NCBI GenBank assembly: GCA_900767005.1
Contig: CAAFXL010000364.1
Coordinates: 1 to 5,968 of the forward strand
Origin: an uncultured Ruminobacter sp.
GTDB lineage: Bacteria; Pseudomonadota; Gammaproteobacteria; Enterobacterales; Succinivibrionaceae
DNA length: 5,968 bases
Direction: 5' to 3'
Shown: positions 1 to 5,968 of the stretch, one piece after another
Numbering within the stretch: the first letter of the stretch is position 1
Layout of the letters: the number at the start of each line of letters is the position of its first letter
Position numbers and translations under genes: made by a program
The notes under the pieces: model-generated
Told to the model about the DNA's origin: nothing
What the model saw: only the letters and a program-made list of their open reading frames with translations
Database searches by the model: none

Positions 1-544
1 CCTTATGATTAAAAACAATTGGGCATTTAAGGCTATTTACATTAAATAAAGGATCATTTAACTTTGCATCTAAAATTATCTCAAAAACTTTAGTTTCTTT
101 TAAACCTTCTAAAAAGCTTGGATCTTCTAAATTACTTAATAAAGTATCAAGACTTGAGTTTTTTGAAAGCTCAGTATTATTATAAATTGCTTTTAATTCT
201 TCATATTTTGAGAAAAAGTTTTTCTTAGTATTTTTTTTAAAAGTTAAAAATTGCTTTAATTCTTCTAATAATTCACGGTTTTCTTCTTTAGTATAAAGCT
301 CAAGGTTTAATAAATCCTTTTTTAAAATATCAAGGATTAAGCTTCTCATATCGCTTACATTTAAGCAAACATGACCATCACTATTACAATGGCGTAAAAT
401 TAAGCCTAGAAAATAAACAGCCTCAATAAAATTTTCATTAGAAGTATTTAAGCTTGCAACTCTTTTTAATTCTTCTGAGGTTGCAAGATCAATAGCTAAA
501 AAGGTCTTTAACTTATTTAAAGCGTAAATTTTACAAGTTTCCAT
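1..544 (-). CDS. recD: RecBCD helicase subunit RecD, N-terminal part (3' end missing)
   Basis: RecD is the 5'-3' SF1 helicase of RecBCD and is needed for full nuclease activity. The frame opens with ATG at 542-544 (ATGGAAACT), sharing one base with the recB stop, and stays open for 181 codons to the left edge. The start is supported by GGAGG six bases upstream. The best family signature is FLGLILRHCNSDGHVCL (residues 45-61), which matches the RecD N-terminal 'LL----GHVCL' region. CPIVFNHK at 174-181 probably corresponds to the strand before the 'LYL-R-W' motif, which would lie just past the edge. The Walker A and other helicase motifs are outside the window, so the call depends on this N-terminal signature and on position after recB. 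The stretch between these two signatures (residues 62-173) is about 65-70 residues longer than in E. coli RecD, compared from memory, and is rich in Lys, Glu, Asn and Leu. Confidence 0.9.
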   Translation of the reverse strand, partial: METCKIYALNKLKTFLAIDLATSEELKRVASLNTSNENFIEAVYFLGLILRHCNSDGHVCLNVSDMRSLILDILKKDLLNLELYTKEENRELLEELKQFLTFKKNTKKNFFSKYEELKAIYNNTELSKNSSLDTLLSNLEDPSFLEGLKETKVFEIILDAKLNDPLFNVNSLKCPIVFNHK

Positions 545-3500
545 TATTTACCTCCTAAAAGCTTATCAACTTTTTCAATAAATTCTTCTTTTAAATAATA
601 GTTAAAGACGCCTAACTGTTCTTTAATTAACTCATTCTTAATATGGGTTCTACGCATACCACGAATAAATAAGTATCTTATGCCCCCTACCAATTCATTA
701 TAAGAATAAGCTTTACCATACTTTTGTTTTAAAAATCTAACTAATGCCACACTATAAAGTAAGAACTGTAAATCATAACGATGATCGGCTATTGCCTTCT
801 TCATATTTTCATAAGTGTAATTAGTTATCTTATTATCTTTATCAGGACTTCCGATATAATTTGACTTATAATCGATTACGTAATATTTACCCTCGCACAT
901 CACTAATAAATCGATAAAACCAGTTAAAAAGCCGCGAAGCTCATTAAATGATACTCTTTTATCTTTTACTAGAGCATACATCTGCTTATCATTATCCTTA
1001 TAATATTCTTCAACTAAATCATTAAGCTTCTTGGCACATAATGGATTAGAAATTACCATTAAAAATTCCATTTCTTTAGCACACTTAGCATCTGGAATAT
1101 CTTTTAGTGAATAATCCTTATCACCAACCCAAATAATTGGAGTATATAACGTATTTTTTATCCAATGACAAATTGAAAGAAACGGAGCATTATCCTCTTC
1201 ACTTTTAGAAGTATCCAATTGCCAGTATTTAGGTATATGATTAAATTGCATTTCAGATTGGACAATAAAAGCAGAATCCGAAAAATTTTTAAAAGCTTCA
1301 CTAAAATTAATTTTTTCATATACCGCATGTAAGAAAGTACCAGGATTGGTTCCTTTATCAAAACTATGACGGTTAGCCTCATTATCCTCAGATAAAATAA
1401 ATAAATTATTAAGCAAATCTTCATCATGAGGATCCATTTCTAAATTAAAATCTAAAGCATTACTATCTTTTAACTCGTCATTTTCTAAAGTGGTATCTAC
1501 TTTATCATTTTCTTCATCATCAGCCTTTGTTTGAAGTTTTTCATCAGTATCTCGACCTGAGGTTATAGCTGAATAAGAAGTAATTTTCCAAGAAGAATCA
1601 ATAAAATCTTTATCTAAAAGCTTGATTACATATTCTTCATTATCTTTATTTTGATTTTCTTCTTGATAAACAAAATCTTTAGAAGGAAGATTTTGATAGT
1701 TTTCAATCTTAAAAATACTTTCAGGATTTTCATTAAGCTTTAAATCTAAACTTTCTAAATCTTTACCCACATTTGCTAAAGCACGCTCTAGGGCTTTTTC
1801 ATTAAATTGAGAAGGGTTTTCCAGAGTTACATTACGATTAATTAAACAATCTGAAATTTTTTGATATACGTTTCTACTATGAGATGTTTTAGTTAGATCA
1901 AAATTAGTTGTATTTAAATTTACTGAGAATAAATACATGGCACTAACGGCTCTGGTTGCTGCCACATAAAATAATCTTACATCTTCATTTTCTTGACCTT
2001 CTTGATTACCATTTTTAGATTTTTCTGAAGCAGTTAAATCAAAAACTCGTTTTTGCTCCTTCTCATCAAAATATGGAGTTATCCATTTTGTTTGAGTTTT
2101 ACTTCCGGTTGATGCAGTTCCTGCAAATGGAATAAATACAATGTTATATTCAAGCCCCTTAGAACTATGAAAAGTCGTAACCTTAATTACCTTATCTAAA
2201 CTTGGCAAGCGAAGTTTTACTAACAAGTCACTATCAATATCGATATCACTTTCAGGGGAATCATCTTGAATACGATTTTGTAATTTCTCAAAAATCGGAA
2301 TTAAACTCTTAATATCATTTAATTTAGCACTTAAAAATACCGCAACTTCCGCACAATGGCTTAATCTTGCTAAAGTATTAACCCCACCTTTAAAACTTAA
2401 TAAGTGCTCTTTAATACTTTTATCTTTAAATACTACTCCACGTTGATAAGTAAAGAACTCAAACATAGCTAAAAAGCCCTGTTTTTCCCAAAGGGTTTTA
2501 CATTTATCTAAGGTATCTAAAATTCTTTCGTGGTTCTCATCAGATAATAATTCATTAAAAATTTGAGCATTTAAAACAAAGAACTTACTTAATAATAAAC
2601 TACGTAAATATTTACTTTCTTTATTATCAATAACCGCTTTCATTAAACACTTTATTGCATCAAATTCAGGAGTTTTATCAATAGTGTTTTGGTCAGAACA
2701 GTAAGCGGTTGGTAAATTATGTTTATCAAACTCTTTCTTTATTGCTTCATATTCTTCATATTTACGCACTAAAATTGCAATATCTTTAAAGGTTATTTTG
2801 CGAGGTGGATTATTGCCCTTTTCTTCAATATATCCATTTTCTAAAAGTTCAACTACCTTTTGAGCACAAATTAAAGGGTTATATTTTTTAAATAAATTCT
2901 TATTAATGGAAACTCTATCTTTTGTCTTTTTTACTCCCTCAAAGTTTGCATAATCAATATCAATAAGCTCGCATGGTGGTACAAAATTATCACCTAAAAT
3001 TAAGCGTTTTTTCTCATTAGCATACCCTGATGAAGAAAAAGGTAATTTCATAAACTGAGCATATTTTGGATTAATATTCGCTTTATCATTTAAATCTTCA
3101 CAATATAAAGCATGATTAAATAAGATATTAACGCCATTAACTAAATTCTTAGTTGAGCGGTAATTGGTTGATAGCGTAAATTTACGCTTTTCATCAATAG
3201 CGGTGATTTTAGAAACTGCATTTAAATAACAATTAATTTCTGCATTTCTAAAAGAATAAATTGATTGCTTTGGATCCCCTACAATATAAAAACCAGTCAT
3301 TGAATAAAATTTATCTTTAAGGTTTTTATCTACCATTACTTTACTAAAGAAGTCTAAGTAAATCTTACTAAAAATTCCAAATTGAATTGGGTCGGTATCC
3401 TGGAACTCATCAATAATTGCAACCGGATATAAGCTTAAAATCTGCTTTTGTAAGATTTCTTTAATAGTAGGATAAGTATCAAGGATATATTTAAGCTTAA

Positions 3501-4836
3501 ATAATAAGTCATCAGTAGTAATAATATTAAGCTTTTGTTTAAGGTTTTCCTTTAATTCTACTTCCTTAGTTAGAATTAACTCTTGAAGCATTTTTTTAGA
3601 AAAATCACTTGGAAGCTCTGCACCTTCATCAAAATCTTTTGAAAGATTTTTTCTTATACCATTAAATATTTCAGTAATTTGAGTATCAAGAGTTTTTAGT
3701 TCCCCACTAAACTTTCTAAACTTTTGGCCATTAGTTAATGATGCAAATATTCTGCTATTATTGTTACTAATTGCAGCCTTTATATCATTAATAAAACAAT
3801 CAAAAAGTTCCTTTAATTCTTCTTGATTTGTTTCCTTATTTTCTAAAATGGTGAAAATTAAATTAAAGTTATTTTGATAATTCTTTAATTTATCCCAAAA
3901 ATTTTGACAACCAGTATGATTTCCAATTTCAACCTTATCCCAACCATTTTGAATAATAGATGAAAGGAGTTCATTAAAAATCGAATTTAATTGAGGAGCA
4001 TTTTCTTGAAAACAATCTTCATTTATAAACTTATAAAGTTTATAAATATCTTTTACGCCACTAATTTTATTTAGTTTAAATTGGCCGCAATCATATTCTT
4101 TATCAATTAATTTATTAAATGAATCAATATTAGCAATAGTAAATTGATTTTGCGATTCAAATATATCTTTATCATCAAGTGAAATATCATTTAAAAAGAA
4201 AATTTCTTCTTTAGTTAAGCTTTTATCATAATAAAAATAAGCTTTAGCTAAATAAAGAGCCATGTTATTTAATTCTTGAGAATTATTAGTAATACTACCA
4301 ATTTTTGGAACTAAAGTACTCGTAGTAAAACGCTCAAGTACGCTTCGACAAAAGCTATGAATAGTTGAAATTGCACTTTGGTCAATATTCTTTTGAGCAA
4401 TATTTAATAAATTTATCGCTTTTTTGATTGATGAAAATTCTGTAAATTTTTCTAATATAAGTCTTTTTACCAAGTTATCATCTTCATCTTTAAGCTTATC
4501 ATTAAAATCTTCGTCTTTTCCTGCCTTTTTAAGGGAATAATAAGCGATAAACTTATTTTTTACCTCAGAGATTTTTTCACGAATTTTTCTTTTTAAATCA
4601 GCAGTTGCCGCTTTAGTGAAAGTAATAACTAAGATATCTTCAATATTTAAAGGTAAAAAGTCTTTCTCAAAATCATTAGGATTTTCTTGATTGCTGGTTA
4701 CATAATCACCTAAAAGAAGACGAATAACTAAACCTGTAATGGTATAAGTTTTACCAGTACCTGCTGATGCTTCAATTGCATTAGGGCCTAATAAATCAAG
4801 CGAATTGATAACATCTTTTTTAATTATATTAGTCAT
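544..4836 (-). CDS. recB: RecBCD helicase-nuclease subunit RecB, complete
   Basis: RecB is the 3'-5' SF1 helicase and only nuclease of RecBCD, acting in double-strand break repair and degradation of foreign linear DNA. It has 1430 residues, against 1180 in E. coli. Helicase motifs in order: Walker A EASAGTGKT (22-30, K29), Ia ITFTKAATADL (71-81), Ib TIHSFC (158-163), II IIDEFQDTD (474-482), III VGDPKQSIYSFR (519-530), IV STNYRS (556-561), V TTFHSSKGLEY (887-897), VI EDVRLFYVAATRA (951-963). An acidic linker (about 1097-1160) precedes the nuclease domain, with GTFLHAVYE (1166-1174, H1170), MEF (1256-1258), GFIDL (D1309), DYKSN (D1322, K1324) and DHRYDLQ (1351-1357). All catalytic residues are present. 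The start at 4836 is chosen because it follows AAGGAG at 6 bases and puts Walker A where it lies in E. coli RecB. Extra length lies between Ib and II, between II and III, and in the linker. It is flanked by recC (8-base overlap) and recD (1-base overlap). Confidence 0.97.
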   Translation of the reverse strand: MTNIIKKDVINSLDLLGPNAIEASAGTGKTYTITGLVIRLLLGDYVTSNQENPNDFEKDFLPLNIEDILVITFTKAATADLKRKIREKISEVKNKFIAYYSLKKAGKDEDFNDKLKDEDDNLVKRLILEKFTEFSSIKKAINLLNIAQKNIDQSAISTIHSFCRSVLERFTTSTLVPKIGSITNNSQELNNMALYLAKAYFYYDKSLTKEEIFFLNDISLDDKDIFESQNQFTIANIDSFNKLIDKEYDCGQFKLNKISGVKDIYKLYKFINEDCFQENAPQLNSIFNELLSSIIQNGWDKVEIGNHTGCQNFWDKLKNYQNNFNLIFTILENKETNQEELKELFDCFINDIKAAISNNNSRIFASLTNGQKFRKFSGELKTLDTQITEIFNGIRKNLSKDFDEGAELPSDFSKKMLQELILTKEVELKENLKQKLNIITTDDLLFKLKYILDTYPTIKEILQKQILSLYPVAIIDEFQDTDPIQFGIFSKIYLDFFSKVMVDKNLKDKFYSMTGFYIVGDPKQSIYSFRNAEINCYLNAVSKITAIDEKRKFTLSTNYRSTKNLVNGVNILFNHALYCEDLNDKANINPKYAQFMKLPFSSSGYANEKKRLILGDNFVPPCELIDIDYANFEGVKKTKDRVSINKNLFKKYNPLICAQKVVELLENGYIEEKGNNPPRKITFKDIAILVRKYEEYEAIKKEFDKHNLPTAYCSDQNTIDKTPEFDAIKCLMKAVIDNKESKYLRSLLLSKFFVLNAQIFNELLSDENHERILDTLDKCKTLWEKQGFLAMFEFFTYQRGVVFKDKSIKEHLLSFKGGVNTLARLSHCAEVAVFLSAKLNDIKSLIPIFEKLQNRIQDDSPESDIDIDSDLLVKLRLPSLDKVIKVTTFHSSKGLEYNIVFIPFAGTASTGSKTQTKWITPYFDEKEQKRVFDLTASEKSKNGNQEGQENEDVRLFYVAATRAVSAMYLFSVNLNTTNFDLTKTSHSRNVYQKISDCLINRNVTLENPSQFNEKALERALANVGKDLESLDLKLNENPESIFKIENYQNLPSKDFVYQEENQNKDNEEYVIKLLDKDFIDSSWKITSYSAITSGRDTDEKLQTKADDEENDKVDTTLENDELKDSNALDFNLEMDPHDEDLLNNLFILSEDNEANRHSFDKGTNPGTFLHAVYEKINFSEAFKNFSDSAFIVQSEMQFNHIPKYWQLDTSKSEEDNAPFLSICHWIKNTLYTPIIWVGDKDYSLKDIPDAKCAKEMEFLMVISNPLCAKKLNDLVEEYYKDNDKQMYALVKDKRVSFNELRGFLTGFIDLLVMCEGKYYVIDYKSNYIGSPDKDNKITNYTYENMKKAIADHRYDLQFLLYSVALVRFLKQKYGKAYSYNELVGGIRYLFIRGMRRTHIKNELIKEQLGVFNYYLKEEFIEKVDKLLGGK
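551..555 (-). promoter_or_regulatory. Ribosome binding site of recD, inside recB
   Basis: On the minus strand GGAGG lies six bases before the recD ATG (542-544). It is formed by the Gly-Gly codons (GGA GGT) just before the final Lys of RecB. The recB stop and recD start form TAATG, a typical stop-start arrangement for translational coupling. This site decides the recD start. Confidence 0.82.
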
Positions 4837-5968
4837 TGCTTTCTCCTTTTAAAAGACAAACTAATTCATCTAATGTACATGGATCATTTTGAGTAGCTTT
4901 AGAAGCTCTTAAATTAGCATATAAAAGTTTATAAATAGTTAAAGTTAGATTTACGATTTGACTATAATCAATACTTACAAGTCCATCATTTTGCTCTTTC
5001 TTAATTTGATTTTGAGCATAATCTTCTTTATCTAAAGTTAAAGGAAAACTACCAAACATTTGGTTAAATAACTTATCGTCATCACCAAGGTTTTGTGGAT
5101 TGGTATTTAATGCTTCAAGTAATTTTTCTTCTAACGCATCTTCTAAAGTATCATTTTTAAGATTAACACAATATTGAGTTTCAGTATAAAGTGACTTCAT
5201 TTTTGATTTTGCTAATGGAAGTGGAACTAAGCGACCTATCAAATATAAATTAACTAAAAGTTCAAATATACCGTGACTTAAAATATCATTACTTTCTAAA
5301 TAATTATCTATTTCAAGCTTATTTCCATTTAATGAAAATAATTGGGAATTATTGTCTTTAACTTCCATTGCATAAAGATGAAGATTAATTAAATTCTCTA
5401 AAAATTTAGTTGTTTCACCTTTAATAAAATTTTTATTAATAATAAAGTGTTTAGAAGAAATAACATTACTTACTTCCCCAACGATTCTAACTTTTAGGTT
5501 TTCATTGCCATAAATAAGTTTTAATAAATCTTGAGAAATAGTAATTGCCTCTTCATCAAGATTTTTTTCCTCTATATCTTTCTCATAAAGGTCGCGTTCA
5601 TAATTTATGGAAATATTAGTAAGATTAATACTTTGTAAAACTAATGAAAGCTTACTAAAGTTTTCTTTATAAATATTCTTTAGTTTTTCTTTTTGATACT
5701 CGCCGCAACCAAGTAGCGGTAAACTACCCTTTTTACCTAAAGTATCTAAATATTCATCAATCTTTTCCTCATTAATTTCTAAGAAATTATTAATAATAAA
5801 TCTTTCATCAAGATTATTTATAGTAAACTCTTCTTTTACTTTTAAATCTTTATCCTGATAAGTATCAACCTTTAAAATATTTTTATAAAAATAAGCTAAT
5901 GGCTTATTCCAAAATGCAATAAAGTCATCAAGATTAATCTCAATATAACCATTTAGATCGGAAGAGCG
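4829..5968 (-). CDS. recC: RecBCD subunit RecC, C-terminal part (5' end missing)
   Basis: RecC is the non-catalytic subunit of RecBCD. It holds the complex together, splits the DNA strands and reads Chi in the strand passing to the RecB nuclease. The frame is open from the right edge to a TAA at 4829-4831, giving 379 codons, about the last third of a protein that is 1122 residues in E. coli. Codons 1-5 contain adapter bases, so genuine sequence begins near codon 6. Family signatures seen by eye, numbered from the right edge, are FWNKPLAYFYKN (19-30), a LDERF-type stretch (53-57), GSLPLLGCGE (81-90, like the RecC 'G-LP-G--GE' motif), VRIVGEV (160-166) and PLPLAKSK near the start of the last 150 residues. 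A Met at codon 201 (5366-5368) is internal, because the conserved RecC sequence runs through it without a break. The 3' end overlaps recB by 8 bases. Assignment rests on motifs plus position before recB. Confidence 0.93.
   Translation of the reverse strand, partial: RSSDLNGYIEINLDDFIAFWNKPLAYFYKNILKVDTYQDKDLKVKEEFTINNLDERFIINNFLEINEEKIDEYLDTLGKKGSLPLLGCGEYQKEKLKNIYKENFSKLSLVLQSINLTNISINYERDLYEKDIEEKNLDEEAITISQDLLKLIYGNENLKVRIVGEVSNVISSKHFIINKNFIKGETTKFLENLINLHLYAMEVKDNNSQLFSLNGNKLEIDNYLESNDILSHGIFELLVNLYLIGRLVPLPLAKSKMKSLYTETQYCVNLKNDTLEDALEEKLLEALNTNPQNLGDDDKLFNQMFGSFPLTLDKEDYAQNQIKKEQNDGLVSIDYSQIVNLTLTIYKLLYANLRASKATQNDPCTLDELVCLLKGESND
4843..4848 (-). promoter_or_regulatory. Ribosome binding site of recB, inside recC
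   Basis: On the minus strand AAGGAG lies six bases before the recB ATG (4834-4836), within the last codons of recC. It supports this ATG as the recB start. With the 8-base recC/recB overlap (ATGACTAA), it suggests that ribosomes finishing recC reinitiate on recB. This coupling is inferred from spacing only. Confidence 0.8.
5955..5968. other. Illumina TruSeq adapter remnant at contig end (artefact)
   Basis: The final 14 bases read AGATCGGAAGAGCG. This is identical to the start of the common Illumina TruSeq adapter; the G at position 14 fits the read-2 (universal) version rather than the read-1 version. It sits flush with the right end, as untrimmed adapter would. Read as recC it would encode Arg-Ser-Ser-Asp and part of a Leu, which should not be treated as protein sequence. 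The exact boundary is uncertain by one base because the adapter begins with A. Confidence 0.93.

Noticed and set aside
231..238. Run of eight A on the coding strand of recD, a possible slippage or frameshift site
   Set aside because: The frame is intact on both sides and encodes an ordinary Lys/Asn stretch. Such runs are expected at this base composition.
1158..1427. An 89-codon open frame on the minus strand inside recB
   Set aside because: It lies in another frame of the acidic linker region of recB. Its product is a low-complexity Leu/Ile/Lys sequence with no recognisable family, and recB is unambiguous across the whole stretch. It is a by-product of AT-rich codon use.
4693..4700. Chi-like octamer GCTGGTTA
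   Set aside because: It differs from E. coli GCTGGTGG at the two last positions, which matter for recognition, and Chi sequences differ between lineages. I saw no full E. coli Chi on either strand, and a short window cannot define a Chi site.
4829..5368. A separate 179-residue protein starting at the Met at 5366-5368
   Set aside because: The same frame continues upstream without a stop to the right edge and carries clear RecC motifs. The Met is internal to recC.
5955..5968. Arg-Ser-Ser-Asp-Leu as genuine RecC residues
   Set aside because: The underlying bases match the Illumina adapter exactly and end flush with the sequence, so contamination is the simpler explanation.

Overview
The window is an interior piece of a recC-recB-recD operon, read entirely on the minus strand. 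In transcription order it holds the 3' third of recC (right edge down to 4829), a complete recB (4836 to 544), and the first 181 codons of recD (544 to the left edge). Together these genes encode the RecBCD helicase-nuclease (exonuclease V). RecBCD loads on double-strand breaks, unwinds and degrades DNA, and after Chi recognition supplies 3' single strands to RecA. The genes are packed end to end: recC and recB overlap by 8 bases, and the recB stop and recD start share one base (TAATG). There is no intergenic space, promoter, terminator, RNA gene, repeat array or mobile element in the window.

The organism looks like a low-GC gammaproteobacterium. A three-subunit RecBCD in the order C-B-D, with good motif similarity to the E. 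coli proteins, points to Gammaproteobacteria. Base composition is about 28-30% GC, estimated by sampling lines. The ptrA (pitrilysin) gene that separates recC from recB in E. coli is absent. Host-associated low-GC families such as Succinivibrionaceae would fit, but that is a guess. Both visible stops are TAA, and TGA is not used as a sense codon.

The RecB shown here carries all the helicase motifs and all the nuclease catalytic residues, so it appears functional. It is about 250 residues longer than E. coli RecB, and RecD is also enlarged in its N-terminal domain.

The most actionable observation is technical. The last 14 bases (5955-5968) match the start of the Illumina TruSeq adapter exactly. 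The right end is therefore probably a contig end with untrimmed adapter, and the first five residues of the apparent RecC fragment are artefactual. I found no evidence for a new biological system. A strong excess of the hexamer AAGCTT (17 copies) is the one unexplained DNA-level signal.
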